A stretch of 64,000 nt of DNA. Origin: Sinomonas sp. P10A9 (GTDB lineage Bacteria; Actinomycetota; Actinomycetes; Actinomycetales; Micrococcaceae). Below the pieces are notes generated by a model. It made no database searches. It was not told the DNA's origin and saw only the letters and a program-made list of their open reading frames with translations. Where the stretch lies: the NCBI RefSeq assembly GCF_041022165.1, contig NZ_CP163302.1:1116001-1180000 (forward strand), in the 5' to 3' direction. How positions within the stretch are numbered: position 1 is the first letter of the stretch; the number at the start of each line of letters is the position of its first letter. The translations under genes and the position numbers were made by a program. Of this stretch, positions 52,490-61,747 are shown in pieces.

Positions 52490-54166
52490 CTACCGAACCG
52501 ACCACTGCTGCTTGGATGCGAGGTCCATGGTTGTGATGCGCAGCCAGAGCCAGAGTCGCTTCTGTGGGTCCTCGAGATCGAGGTCGAAGTCCTTGGCGAG
52601 CCGCGTGATTCGATAGCGGACGGTGTTTTGGTGCACGTGTAGACGCGCCGCCATCGAGGAGATGCTTCCGTTTGACTCCATGTAGGTCCGTAGCGTGCCG
52701 AGGTAGTCGGTCTGCTGTTCGGCGTCGTACGCCTGGAGCTTGACGATGTCATCGAGGTCTGCGAGTCCGCTCGTATCGATGAATGCCCCTATCCTCAGGA
52801 GATTGAGCGGGACCAGATAGTCCTCGAAAAGCCCCACGGAAGGACTCGTATTTCCAGGGGTGTCGCCCTTGCCCGCCTGCTGGTGCAGCAAGTATTGCAG
52901 TGTCTGCAGCGCCTCTGACTTGGATTCTGGAAGGCCTTCCACTCTGGCCGCGACCCCGCCAACGGCAGCGATGAGCGTATAGGTGCTGATCGTGTGGGCG
53001 TACGCCGAGATTTCTTGGACCACCCGCCGATGAACGGCCCTCGAACTAGTCCCATCGAAGGGAAGGAGTGCGTAGACCACCGAATCAATGAGGGCGGTAT
53101 GGCTGGTGCTGAACTGCACAGTGCAGACGGTGGTTACGAGGTGCAATAGCCGGTGGATTTCTCGTACCGATTCCAGGCTCCCGGATTCGGGCCGGACGAT
53201 GGAAAAGGCGGCGACGGCGAGCCCACCGGAGGATTCGAGTCCCAGTTGGGCGGCGGCAAAGGGAGCATGTCCTGGGTCTTCCATGAGCGTTCGGATCAGG
53301 TCGGCGTTCCGGCGTTCCCCGAAATCGGACGCCGATCGTGCGTGGAGCATGTGCAGTCCGGCCAGTGGCGCAATCCTGTCGAGGGCTTCCAGGGCTGCAC
53401 CTCGACCGTCTTCTCCCGGGTCGATGATCCAGATCGAGCCGAGCAACTCGCCGCCCGCCCTCACTGCAAGCGCGAGCCTGGCCATCCCATCATCTGCTGA
53501 CGGGATGAACACCGCGCTCGCGGACGCGTAGACGACCTTGAAGTCTGCATCGAAGGCTGGCGGCCTGAGTTCCTGCAGGGAGAGCGTCGTCGCGCGGCGC
53601 AGCTCGTCGATGGGCTGTCCTGGCAGGGTCGAGTAGCCGAGGATTCTACCGAGCGGATCGACGATGCTCGCCGCCCCGTTGGTGATGGATGCGGCGGCGT
53701 TGGCGAAGGCGTAGAGGTCCCCGAGGCGGACGCCGGACACGGAATCCGCGGCGGCGCCCATCACTGATGCCCTGGCCAGTGCCACAAGCCGCGTCCAATC
53801 CGCGTTGTCTGGCGCGATGAGGACGGCGAGATCGTGGCTGACGGCGGCTGATCGAAGCTTCTCCAGAGGTGTCCCGTGGGCCTTGACGATCACTGCGGCA
53901 GCGTTGCTGTTCGCGGCCCGGTGAAGCATCTGGTCGAAATCCGGTGAACCGGACGAAAGCCCGACGGCGAGGATGATCCGGTCGTCGATGCTGGTCCATT
54001 CGTCCAGGGGGTCGTACATGAGCACGTCCAGCACCGGATGCCCCAGGTTGTCAGGGGTGGGATTCGCGTGGACCAGATCCGCCTGCATGAGTCGGATGCA
54101 GTCGGAGAGCCGCACGACGGCCGCGTTGAGACCGGGCGCCCCGCGGTCCTCGTCCTTCATGTCCAT
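52490..54166 (-). CDS. PucR-family transcriptional regulator
   Basis: 558 residues. The N-terminal half has PucR-type sensory content (VLMYDPLDEWTSIDDRIILAVGLSSGSPDFDQML, then a GAF-like section around ADSVSGVRLGDLYAFANAAASITNGAASIVDPLGRILGYS). The C-terminal HTH_30 is in LGTLRTYMESNGSISSMAARLHVHQNTVRYRITRLAKDF. PucR-type proteins activate purine, amine or amino-acid catabolic genes in response to their substrate. It is divergent from the FMN oxidase/ABC/RidA operon (126-bp gap), so it is its probable activator. Confidence 0.92.
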   Translation of the reverse strand: MDMKDEDRGAPGLNAAVVRLSDCIRLMQADLVHANPTPDNLGHPVLDVLMYDPLDEWTSIDDRIILAVGLSSGSPDFDQMLHRAANSNAAAVIVKAHGTPLEKLRSAAVSHDLAVLIAPDNADWTRLVALARASVMGAAADSVSGVRLGDLYAFANAAASITNGAASIVDPLGRILGYSTLPGQPIDELRRATTLSLQELRPPAFDADFKVVYASASAVFIPSADDGMARLALAVRAGGELLGSIWIIDPGEDGRGAALEALDRIAPLAGLHMLHARSASDFGERRNADLIRTLMEDPGHAPFAAAQLGLESSGGLAVAAFSIVRPESGSLESVREIHRLLHLVTTVCTVQFSTSHTALIDSVVYALLPFDGTSSRAVHRRVVQEISAYAHTISTYTLIAAVGGVAARVEGLPESKSEALQTLQYLLHQQAGKGDTPGNTSPSVGLFEDYLVPLNLLRIGAFIDTSGLADLDDIVKLQAYDAEQQTDYLGTLRTYMESNGSISSMAARLHVHQNTVRYRITRLAKDFDLDLEDPQKRLWLWLRITTMDLASKQQWSVR

Positions 54167-54292
54167 GGTTGGAAATTACCACAGCATGCAAGCGAATCTT
54201 ATGGAGAAATCCACATATAGAAGGGGAGCGATCTACATCACGATGGAGGAGGGCGCCACACGAGAGATTCGCAGACTACGGAGGAACAGAGC

Positions 54293-55588
54293 ATGAGATT
54301 CAAGGACATCAGGGCGCTTGCCTCGGTGCAGGGACCGGCCCGGTCCGTGTCTGAGCGCCTCTCCCGGCGGTGCCACAGCGTCGAGGATATGAGGAAGCTG
54401 GCCGCCAGGCGCCTTCCCGGGAGCGTGTTCGACTACATCGAGGGTGGCGGCGAGGACGAGGCCTCCCTGAAGCGCAACCGTTCGTCCTTTGAGGACTGGG
54501 CATTTCTCCCCAAATGGGGCTCGGTTGAACATCTTGACCTAAGCTCAACCCTTCTGGGCGGCGCGGTGTCGATGCCGCTGACGCTCTCACCGACCGGCGG
54601 CACCCGCCTGTTCCACCCGGACGGCGAGACCGCCGTCGCCCGGGCGGCCCTCGCGGCAGGCGTGCCCTACGGACTCGCCCACTTGAGCACCACGACGATG
54701 GAAGATGTCAGCGCCGCCACCCCGGGCCTTCGGCGGTGGTTCAACATCGAGCCCACCGCGGACAAAGGTTTACTCCAGGCCGTCCTCCACCGTGTGTCGA
54801 ATGCCGGATACGAGGCACTGCTCGTCAACGTCGACTGCCGTGCCATTGGCCACCGGGAGCGCGACTACCGCAACGGATTCACCGCGCCGCCGTCGATCAA
54901 GCCCAAGACAGTCATGGAAGGGGCGCTGCACCCGCGGTGGGCGTTCGGATTCTTGGCCAACGATGCGATCGCCTTCCCCAACCTCGACGCAGACGTCCCC
55001 GATGGCCCCCTTTCGAGCACCCCTGACATGTGGCGGACGCTGCTGGCAGGATCCTACGAGCCGACGGACTGGGACGACATCCGGGACCTGAGGTCTCGCT
55101 GGAACGGTCCCATCATCCTCAAGGGCGTCGTCAATCCGAGGGACGCCATCATCGCGGCCGAGCTTGGTATCGACGCCATCCAGGTCAGCAACCACGGCGG
55201 CCGACAGCTTGACCACATGGCCTCCCCCCTGGACGTCCTTCCCGAAATCGCCGAGAAGACCGCGGGCCTGATTGAAGTCATCGTCGACGGCGGCATCCGT
55301 CGTGGGTCCGACGTCGTCAAGGCGATTGCGCTCGGCGCCGATGCCTGCTCCATCGGCCGCCCGTACCTCTACGGGCTCGCGGCGGCCGGCCAAGCCGGGG
55401 TGGCCCACGTTCTGAAGATGTTCGCGGCCGAAATGACCCGCACCATGATGCTCCTCGGAGTTTCCACGATCGAGGAACTCCGTGGAGAAGGCCGTGAGCT
55501 GATCCGGCACCGCAGCGAAGCGTTCCAAGCCATCACCCCGACCCCCGAGGCCCACATGGCCCATGCAGAAACGAGGTCCTCCCGATGA
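54293..55588 (+). CDS. FMN-dependent alpha-hydroxyacid dehydrogenase/oxidase homologue with altered active site
   Basis: 431 residues. Compared with glycolate oxidase, the FMN and active-site residues are recognisable: Tyr48 in FDYIEGGGEDE, Asp181 and Arg188 in NVDCRAIGHRERD, Lys277 in ILKGV, His301 and Arg304 in SNHGGRQLD, with the family spacing 28 between the second-Tyr position and Asp and 24 between Lys and His. But that second Tyr (QLY in the family, binding the substrate carboxylate/hydroxyl) is Glu153 here (WFNIEPT). This suggests a changed substrate. A GGAGGA site precedes the ATG. The gene overlaps the ABC substrate-binding gene start by 4 bp and is in one operon with an amino-acid importer and RidA. 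Confidence 0.88.
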   Translation: MRFKDIRALASVQGPARSVSERLSRRCHSVEDMRKLAARRLPGSVFDYIEGGGEDEASLKRNRSSFEDWAFLPKWGSVEHLDLSSTLLGGAVSMPLTLSPTGGTRLFHPDGETAVARAALAAGVPYGLAHLSTTTMEDVSAATPGLRRWFNIEPTADKGLLQAVLHRVSNAGYEALLVNVDCRAIGHRERDYRNGFTAPPSIKPKTVMEGALHPRWAFGFLANDAIAFPNLDADVPDGPLSSTPDMWRTLLAGSYEPTDWDDIRDLRSRWNGPIILKGVVNPRDAIIAAELGIDAIQVSNHGGRQLDHMASPLDVLPEIAEKTAGLIEVIVDGGIRRGSDVVKAIALGADACSIGRPYLYGLAAAGQAGVAHVLKMFAAEMTRTMMLLGVSTIEELRGEGRELIRHRSEAFQAITPTPEAHMAHAETRSSR

Positions 55589-56532
55589 AATCCCCAACCG
55601 CGAACTCTGGCACGAAACGCTCCAGGATCCACGTCCCCGCCTCCGTCGCAACGGCAGCACTGCTGCTTGCCGTCACGGCTTGCACCCCCGCAACGTCCGC
55701 CGCTTCTGCGGTGTCGCCGGGCGGGACCGCGGGGCAGGACGCGGGCGTCCCGGCGCTCGAGGTCAACCAGGCTGCGGCGCAGCTGCTCCCGGAATCGATC
55801 AAGGCGACTAAGGTCCTGCGCGTAGCCATCCCCACCAATGAGCCGCCGACCCAGTTCTACCGGGAAGGCACTCAGGAGATGACGGGTGCCAACCCCGATG
55901 TCGCACGCCTGATCGGAGAGGCGCTCGGAGTGAAGGTCGAGATCCAGGTAGCCAATTTCGATTCCATCATCCCGGGGATCGCGGCTGGACGGTATGACAT
56001 GACTGTCTCCTCGATGACCCCGACGGCGGAGCGCATGAAGGTGCTTGATTTCGTCGACTACATGCAGATGGGCAGCACCGTCGCAGTCGCGAAAGGCAAT
56101 CCGCTGGGGCTCAATGAGGAGTCCCTCTGCGGCAAGAAGGTCGGAGTCCTGACCGGTTCCTACCAGCTCACGGTCGACGTCCCGGATTTCGACAAAGCGT
56201 GCACGGACGGCGGCAAGGACAAGATCCAGACGAACGAGTTCCAGGACACTCGTCAGGCTGTTTCGGCCTTGACCAGCGGACGCCTCGACGCCGTCCTGGC
56301 AGATTCGCCCATCCTGAATTTCGCCGCAACGCAGAACCCACAGATCGAGATCGCCGCCAAGTACGGCTTCGCGCCGGTCGGCGTCGGTATGCCGAAGGAC
56401 TCCGGCTTGGTCAAGTCTGTCTCCGTCGCCCTCACCACCGTGATCAAGAGCGACTCCTATGTCAAGGCCCTTGGAAAGTACGGACTTGAATCCAGCGCCA
56501 TTGCCGACGCCCGCGTCAACTTCGCCCAATAG
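55585..56532 (+). CDS. ABC importer substrate-binding lipoprotein, polar amino-acid family
   Basis: 315 residues. The lipobox ends at Cys33 (LLLAVTAC), so the mature protein is a membrane-anchored lipoprotein. The rest is a family 3 solute-binding protein: VLRVAIPTNEPPTQFYREGTQEMTGANPDVARLIGEALGVKVEIQVANFDSIIPGIAAGRYDM, with later SLCGKKVGVLTGS and a second lobe (TRQAVSALTSGRLDAVLADSPI). It delivers a polar amino acid or opine-like compound to the permease at 56545-57468. Start overlaps the oxidase stop codon (ATGA). Confidence 0.92.
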   Translation: MKSPTANSGTKRSRIHVPASVATAALLLAVTACTPATSAASAVSPGGTAGQDAGVPALEVNQAAAQLLPESIKATKVLRVAIPTNEPPTQFYREGTQEMTGANPDVARLIGEALGVKVEIQVANFDSIIPGIAAGRYDMTVSSMTPTAERMKVLDFVDYMQMGSTVAVAKGNPLGLNEESLCGKKVGVLTGSYQLTVDVPDFDKACTDGGKDKIQTNEFQDTRQAVSALTSGRLDAVLADSPILNFAATQNPQIEIAAKYGFAPVGVGMPKDSGLVKSVSVALTTVIKSDSYVKALGKYGLESSAIADARVNFAQ

Positions 56533-56544
56533 GAGGTGACCATT

Positions 56545-57468
56545 ATGCAGCAACACACCATCCCCGACACAAGGCAAAGTCCTCCTACCGCCCCGGGTGA
56601 CTCCATCCCGGTCGTGCCGCTCAGGCACCCCGTCCGCCTCGCAATCGCCGTTGTCCTCATTCTTGTCGCGTTCAGCGCCGCGTGGGACGTGGCGGTGAAC
56701 CAGCGGTACCACTGGGACGTCGTTGTCTCCTATCTCTTCGCCCCGCAGATCATGACAGGAGCCGGGCTCACCATCCTCCTCACCGTGGTGTCGATGAGCG
56801 TCGGCATTTCCCTGGGCACGGTCCTGGCGATCATGCGGCTCTCAGCGAACCCGATCGTCAAAACCATCAGCCGGGCCTATATCTGGTTCTTTCGCGGCAC
56901 CCCGCTGCTTGTGCAGCTGATCTTCTGGTACAACATTGCAGCCTTGTATCCGGTGATCGCCGTCGGGCTGCCTTTCGGCGGACCCTCCGTGGTCATTGGC
57001 TCGGCGAACGTGCTCGTCTCTCCGCTTGGTGCGGCCTTGCTGGGGCTGTCATTGAACGAGGCCGCCTATATGGCCGAGATCATCCGGGGCGGCATCGGCT
57101 CCGTAGACAAGGGCCAGTACGACGCCGCCCGGGCTCTGGGGATGAACGGCAACAAGCTCATGAGCCGGGTCATCCTCCCTCAGGCGATGCGCGTCGTCCT
57201 ACCACCGACCGGCAACCAGGTCATTTCGATGCTCAAAGGCACCGCGCTGGTCAGCGTCCTGGCAATTTCGGACCTGCTGTATTCGGCGCAGATCATCTAC
57301 GCAAACAACTACCAGACCATTCCGCTGCTCATTGTCGCTAGTCTCTGGTACTTGCTCATGACAACCATCCTGAGCTTCTTCCAAACCAGACTCGAACGAC
57401 GCTATGGTCGCGGCTTCGACGTGTCGCCGCGACGCACCAGCCGACGGAAGACAAGGACAGCCCGATGA
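56545..57468 (+). CDS. ABC importer permease, polar amino-acid family
   Basis: 307 residues from the ATG at 56545, because AGGAGGTGACC lies immediately before it and the in-frame GTG at 56536 falls within that site. Five or six helices and the EAA loop [45 protein letters not shown] identify a HisM/GlnP-type permease. ATP-driven uptake with the two neighbours. The stop overlaps the ATPase start (ATGA). Confidence 0.93.
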   Translation: MQQHTIPDTRQSPPTAPGDSIPVVPLRHPVRLAIAVVLILVAFSAAWDVAVNQRYHWDVVVSYLFAPQIMTGAGLTILLTVVSMSVGISLGTVLAIMRLSANPIVKTISRAYIWFFRGTPLLVQLIFWYNIAALYPVIAVGLPFGGPSVVIGSANVLVSPLGAALLGLSLNEAAYMAEIIRGGIGSVDKGQYDAARALGMNGNKLMSRVILPQAMRVVLPPTGNQVISMLKGTALVSVLAISDLLYSAQIIYANNYQTIPLLIVASLWYLLMTTILSFFQTRLERRYGRGFDVSPRRTSRRKTRTAR

Positions 57469-58229
57469 GTACCGCCATGGTGGAGGCCCAAGGAGTGCGC
57501 AAGAGCTTCGGCTCGACCGAAATCCTCAAGGGCATTGATCTGAAGGTCGAACGGGGCTCCGTGACCTGCCTCATCGGCCCATCCGGCTCGGGGAAGACGA
57601 CGTTCCTCCGGTGCATCAACCACTTGGAGAAGGTCGATGCCGGCCGCCTGTACGTCGACGAGCATCTGGTCGGCTATTCCGAGCGGAACAGACGCCTCTA
57701 CGAAATGAAGGAGCGGCAGACGGCGCGTTCCCGGCTGAATGCCGGCATGGTCTTCCAACGCTTCAACCTCTTCCCGCACATGACCGTGCTGGAGAACATC
57801 GTGGAAGCACCGATACATGTCCTAGGACGCCCGCGGAACGAAGTGGTTGTGGAGGCGCAGTCTCTGCTGGATAGGGTCGGTCTTGGGAACAGGCGACATT
57901 CCTATCCGCAGGAACTCTCGGGCGGGCAGCAGCAGCGGATCGCGATTGCACGCGCACTGGCCATGAAACCCAAGCTCATGCTCTTCGACGAACCAACATC
58001 GGCGTTGGACCCGGAACTCGTGGGCGAAGTGCTCGACGTCATGAAGTCCCTGGCCGAAGCCGGAATGACCATGGTGGTCGTCACGCACGAGCTGGGCTTC
58101 GCGCGCCAAGTCAGCGACCAGATCGTCTTCATGGACCAAGGCGTGGTCGTCGAAAGCGGCAGGCCCGCGGACGTCCTGGGCGATCCGCAACACGAACGCA
58201 CCCGGGCCTTCCTCTCCAAGGTCCTCTAG
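57465..58229 (+). CDS. ABC importer ATP-binding protein, polar amino-acid family
   Basis: 254 residues. Walker A is [13 protein letters not shown] near 38-50, Q-loop [12 protein letters not shown], signature [16 protein letters not shown] near 147, Walker [24 protein letters not shown] near 167 and switch His in [13 protein letters not shown]. It belongs to the GlnQ/HisP type. Last component of the importer; RidA follows 53 bp later. Confidence 0.95.
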   Translation: MSTAMVEAQGVRKSFGSTEILKGIDLKVERGSVTCLIGPSGSGKTTFLRCINHLEKVDAGRLYVDEHLVGYSERNRRLYEMKERQTARSRLNAGMVFQRFNLFPHMTVLENIVEAPIHVLGRPRNEVVVEAQSLLDRVGLGNRRHSYPQELSGGQQQRIAIARALAMKPKLMLFDEPTSALDPELVGEVLDVMKSLAEAGMTMVVVTHELGFARQVSDQIVFMDQGVVVESGRPADVLGDPQHERTRAFLSKVL

Positions 58230-58282
58230 AACATCGAAACCATGCCCGCCTTCAGACCGGCCTCAAGAAGGGACTCAGCTCA

Positions 58283-58783
58283 ATGACTCGACATCAGGTA
58301 CTCACCGACCTCGCACCCACCTCCGCTGGACCGTACTCCCAGGCCATCGCCGCCAACGGCTTCCTCTTCACGGCGGGCCAGACACCCCACGACCCCGTCA
58401 CCGGCCGCACCGTGGGGACCACCATCGGGGAGCAGACGGTGCAAGCCATGAAGAATCTGGCTGCGGTCCTGGAGGCGCACGGCCTGGATTTCTCACATGT
58501 CGTCAGGGCAACGGTGCATCTGCACCATCCCGGCCGCGACTTCGCAGGATTCAATGCGAGCTATGAGGAGTTCGTTGTGCCCCCGTACCCGGCACGAACC
58601 ACAGTGGGTTCGTTCCTTGGCGACTTCCTCGTCGAGATTGACGTTGTGGCGGAGCTGCGGGAGCCGTCTCGGGACTTCGATAGCAGGCTGCCCCGCCTGC
58701 GACTGGGAACCACGGGAAGCGGCGGAGTCGAACGGTTCAAGCATGCGCCGGACGAGGCGCTGGCCGTGGAATCGGGCCAGTAG
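58283..58783 (+). CDS. RidA / YjgF-family enamine/imine deaminase with C-terminal tail
   Basis: 166 residues. The core (1-130) has the RidA features: SAGPYSQAIAANGFLFTAGQTPHDPVTG, TVQAMKNLAAVLEAHGLDFSHVVRATVHL and PPYPARTTVG with the catalytic Arg, ending FLVEIDVVAEL. RidA hydrolyses reactive imines/enamines from PLP or flavin enzymes. It closes the operon headed by the FMN enzyme, which fits removal of an imine product. The last ~33 residues (SRLPRLRLGTTGSGG ...) extend beyond the usual RidA end and look unstructured. A long structured hairpin begins 10 bp after the stop. Confidence 0.9.
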   Translation: MTRHQVLTDLAPTSAGPYSQAIAANGFLFTAGQTPHDPVTGRTVGTTIGEQTVQAMKNLAAVLEAHGLDFSHVVRATVHLHHPGRDFAGFNASYEEFVVPPYPARTTVGSFLGDFLVEIDVVAELREPSRDFDSRLPRLRLGTTGSGGVERFKHAPDEALAVESGQ

Positions 58784-58792
58784 GCTCTGTTC

Positions 58793-58851
58793 GGCGAGCA
58801 CCACGCCGGCGACGCGCCTCCCCGAGGCGAGTCGTCGGCCTCGTGCTCGCC
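58793..58851. terminator. Long composite stem-loop after the RidA gene
   Basis: A nearly continuous nested hairpin of 59 nt: outer arms GGCGAGCAC / GTGCTCGCC, then GCCGGCGAC / GTCGTCGGC (one mismatch), then CGCCTC / GAGGCG with a 3-nt loop. It ends the ABC/RidA operon or lies in the leader of the alpha-glucosidase gene at 58903. Confidence 0.6.
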
Positions 58852-58902
58852 TCGCCGATCCCGATGCGGCGCGGCACGCTCCGCGAGGATCATTCTTGAT
58901 CC

Positions 58903-60645
58903 ATGGCAACTCCACGCACGGTGCATCATCCCGAGACCGCCCTGGGCCAGCATTGGTTCCACAGCGCGGTCGTCTACCAGATCTATCCGCGCAGCTTCGC
59001 GGACTCCAACGGCGACGGCGTCGGGGACCTCGGCGGCGTCATCAACCGCCTCGACTACCTCGGGCACTTGGGCGTGGATGTCGTCTGGCTCTCGCCCGTG
59101 TATCGCTCCCCGCAGGACGACAACGGCTACGACATCAGCGACTACCAGGACATCGACCCCCTCTTCGGGTCCCTCGCCGATCTGGACGAGCTCATCGCAG
59201 GCCTGCACGAGCGCGGCATGAAGCTGGTCATGGACCTCGTGGTCAACCACACCTCGGACGAGCACCCCTGGTTCGCGGAGTCCCGCGCCTCCAAGGAATC
59301 TCCCAAGCGCGACTGGTACTGGTGGCGCCCGCCGCGGCCCGGCCACGAACCGGGCACGCCCGGGGCAGAGCCGAACAACTGGGCATCGTTCTTCTCCGGC
59401 CCGGTCTGGGAATTCGACGAGGCCACCGGCGAGTACTACCTCCACCTCTTCTCGAAGAAGCAGCCGGACCTGAACTGGGAGAACCCCGAGGTGCGGCGGG
59501 CCGTCTACGCGATGATGAACTGGTGGCTGGACCGCGGCGTGGACGGGTTCCGCATGGACGTCGTCAACTTCCTCTCCAAGGACCCGGCGCTGGGGGATGC
59601 CCCGGCCACCGAGGGCCAGCCCTACAGCCACGACCGCAGCGGCTACGTTTGCGGCCCGCGCATCCACGAGTTCCTCCAGGAGATGCACCGCGAGGTGTTC
59701 GCCAGCCGTGCCCCGGGACTGTTGAAGGTCGGCGAGATGCCCAGCGTCACGCTCGAGGACGCTGTCCTGTTCACCGATCCGGCGCGTGCGGAGCTGGACA
59801 TGGTCTTCCAGTTCGAGCACGTGAACCTTGACCACCTTGACGGCAACAAGTGGCGGCCGGGCGCACTCCGCCTCACCGACCTCAAGGCCTCCCTCGGGCG
59901 CTGGCAGTCGGGGCTCGCGGACCGGGGGTGGAACAGCCTCTACTGGGGCAACCACGACCAGCCGCGCGCCGTCTCCCGCTTCGGCGACGACGGCGCGTAC
60001 CGCGAGCTCTCGGCGAAGATGCTCGCTGGCGTCCTGCACCTTCACCGCGGCACCCCCTACATCTATCAGGGCGAGGAACTGGGCATGACCAACATGGCCT
60101 TCACCGGGATCGACGCCCACCGAGACATCGAGGTCCTCAACCATTACCGGGAGGCCACGAGCGGGCTTGGGCTCGACCCGATCGAGGTTCTCGCCGCCAT
60201 CGCGCCGCTCAACCGCGACAACGCGCGCACTCCCGTCCAGTGGGACGCCGGCCCTGCCGCCGGCTTCAGCACCGGGACGCCGTGGATCGTGGTGAACCCG
60301 AATGCGGTGGAGATCAATGCCGCCGACCAAGTTGACAGGGAGGACTCCGTCTTCAGCTTCTACCGCCAGCTCATCCGCCTCCGCCACGAACTGCCGGTGA
60401 TCGCCGACGGCGACTTCACGATGCTCCTGCCGAACCACGAGGCCGTCTACGCTTTCACCCGGCGACTGGGCGCGGCGGAGCTGCTGGTCTTGGGCAACTT
60501 CTCCGGGGACCCCCAGCAGGTGGACGTTGGCGACCCAGGCTGGGCGGACGCGGACCTTCTGCTCGGGAACTACTCCGGCAGCCCCAGCCTGGACCTGCGC
60601 CCGTGGGAGTTCACCTGCCGGCTGCGGACCGCGGACGGTGGTTGA
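58903..60645 (+). CDS. Alpha-glucosidase / oligo-1,6-glucosidase, GH13 family
   Basis: 580 residues, no signal peptide, so cytoplasmic. GH13 motifs: VVYQIYPRSFADSNGDGVGDLGGVINRLDYL near 24-54, VVNHTSDEHPWF near 112, GFRMDVVNF with the nucleophile Asp near 218, VGEMPS with the acid/base Glu near 277 and WGNHDQPR near 350. The QPDLNWENPEV stretch fits alpha-glucosidases, as does AGVLHLHRGTPYIYQGEELGM. It hydrolyses malto- or isomalto-oligosaccharides, trehalose or sucrose; exact specificity cannot be fixed by eye. No sugar transporter gene lies beside it. Confidence 0.95.
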   Translation: MATPRTVHHPETALGQHWFHSAVVYQIYPRSFADSNGDGVGDLGGVINRLDYLGHLGVDVVWLSPVYRSPQDDNGYDISDYQDIDPLFGSLADLDELIAGLHERGMKLVMDLVVNHTSDEHPWFAESRASKESPKRDWYWWRPPRPGHEPGTPGAEPNNWASFFSGPVWEFDEATGEYYLHLFSKKQPDLNWENPEVRRAVYAMMNWWLDRGVDGFRMDVVNFLSKDPALGDAPATEGQPYSHDRSGYVCGPRIHEFLQEMHREVFASRAPGLLKVGEMPSVTLEDAVLFTDPARAELDMVFQFEHVNLDHLDGNKWRPGALRLTDLKASLGRWQSGLADRGWNSLYWGNHDQPRAVSRFGDDGAYRELSAKMLAGVLHLHRGTPYIYQGEELGMTNMAFTGIDAHRDIEVLNHYREATSGLGLDPIEVLAAIAPLNRDNARTPVQWDAGPAAGFSTGTPWIVVNPNAVEINAADQVDREDSVFSFYRQLIRLRHELPVIADGDFTMLLPNHEAVYAFTRRLGAAELLVLGNFSGDPQQVDVGDPGWADADLLLGNYSGSPSLDLRPWEFTCRLRTADGG

Positions 60646-60812
60646 GGGGCAGCCGGCGTCGAGTATCTCAGCGGCCGCCGCGACGAACTCGGAGTCTGAG
60701 CGGAGCCGGATCCCGGCGGTGCGCGGCCACGTCCGCTAGCATCGTGCTCGGCGTCGCACTCGCGCCATGGGGACGCCCGTCTACGGGCATGGGGGAAGGG
60801 GGTGCCACTGCC

Positions 60813-61697
60813 ATGAGCAGGGCATCGAAGATCTGGATCACTCTGGGAAGTATTGTCGTTGGGCTCATCCTGGTTGGGGTGATCCCGGTCGTCGTATCGG
60901 TGGTCGCCGCCGTCGGCTTCGTCATCGGGCTCGTCTGGCTGTTCCGCCGCACCAAGTACGTCCGCCGGGGTCCGGCCGTCGCCCTCGTGGCTGGATCGCT
61001 CGTCGTCTTCGGGATGAGCACGGCCGTGGCCGGGAGCCGATCGACACCAGACACGACGCCGGCGGCGGCAATCTTCGCCGGATCCGGCGCGGCGCTCTTG
61101 CCGACGCCGACCGCCACCGCGCCGTCCTGCGCAACACCAGCGCCGACGGTCACCGTGACGGCGACGGCGACGTCAACGGCGTCGTCCGCTGCGAGCACGG
61201 CACCGCTCCGGAACAGCGGGTCTGCGACGCCGTCCGCGTCCGGTTCGGCCTGCCCCACATCCACGACCACCGTGTTCGTGGCGCTCCATCACCAGAATGA
61301 GGTGTGCACGGTCGACGCCGACCGCTACGCCGCCGCCGGGGTTGATCTCGTCTGCACCAAGAACGCTGCGGGCAGCCTCGTATGGACGGACAAGACGACG
61401 GCGGATCAGCGCGCGGCAGATGCCAAGAAGGCCCAGGACGCCGAAGCCGCGCGCGTCGCCGAGGAGCAGCGCCAAGCGGAGGCCGCCCGGCAGGCGCAGG
61501 CACAGAAGCCTGCGCCGGCAGCCCCGGCAGCCCCGGCAGCCCCGGCAGCCCCGGCGCCCGCACCCGGACCGGCCAGCGTGTACTACCCGAACTGCGCTGC
61601 CGCGAAGGCCGCCGGCGCCGCCCCGCTCTACGCTGGCCAGCCGGGCTACAGGTCCGGACTGGATGCCGATCATGACGGAATCGCCTGCGAGCGGTAG
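60813..61697 (+). CDS. Excalibur calcium-binding domain membrane protein
   Basis: 294 residues from the ATG at 60813 (a GGGGG site precedes it). Two or three hydrophobic segments (about 7-36 and 52-74) are followed by a Thr/Ser/Ala-rich extracellular stretch, a mixed segment (STTTVFVALHHQNEVCTVDADRYAA) and a charged coiled-coil-like stretch (QRAADAKKAQDAEAARVAEEQRQAEAARQAQAQ). After Ala/Pro repeats (9-bp units at 61521-61556) comes the Excalibur domain YYPNCAAAKAAGAAPLYAGQPGYRSGLDADHDGIACER with its DxDxDG calcium loop and two cysteines. Surface protein of unknown function. Confidence 0.85.
   Translation: MSRASKIWITLGSIVVGLILVGVIPVVVSVVAAVGFVIGLVWLFRRTKYVRRGPAVALVAGSLVVFGMSTAVAGSRSTPDTTPAAAIFAGSGAALLPTPTATAPSCATPAPTVTVTATATSTASSAASTAPLRNSGSATPSASGSACPTSTTTVFVALHHQNEVCTVDADRYAAAGVDLVCTKNAAGSLVWTDKTTADQRAADAKKAQDAEAARVAEEQRQAEAARQAQAQKPAPAAPAAPAAPAAPAPAPGPASVYYPNCAAAKAAGAAPLYAGQPGYRSGLDADHDGIACER
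61521..61556 (+). repeat. Four tandem 9-bp units coding for Ala-Pro-Ala
   Basis: Four copies of GCCCCGGCA (last one ending in G) encode an AlaProAla-rich linker in front of the Excalibur domain. Copy number probably varies between strains. Confidence 0.85.
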
Positions 61698-61747
61698 GGG
61701 GAGCGGACGATGCGGCGGTGGGACGCGCCTCCCGAAAGGGTGGAGCC

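Noticed and set aside
58723..58735. tRNA T-arm-like sequence on the minus strand (CCGTTCGACTCCG)
   Set aside because: No anticodon or D arm can be folded around it, and it lies within the RidA gene tail. Chance match.
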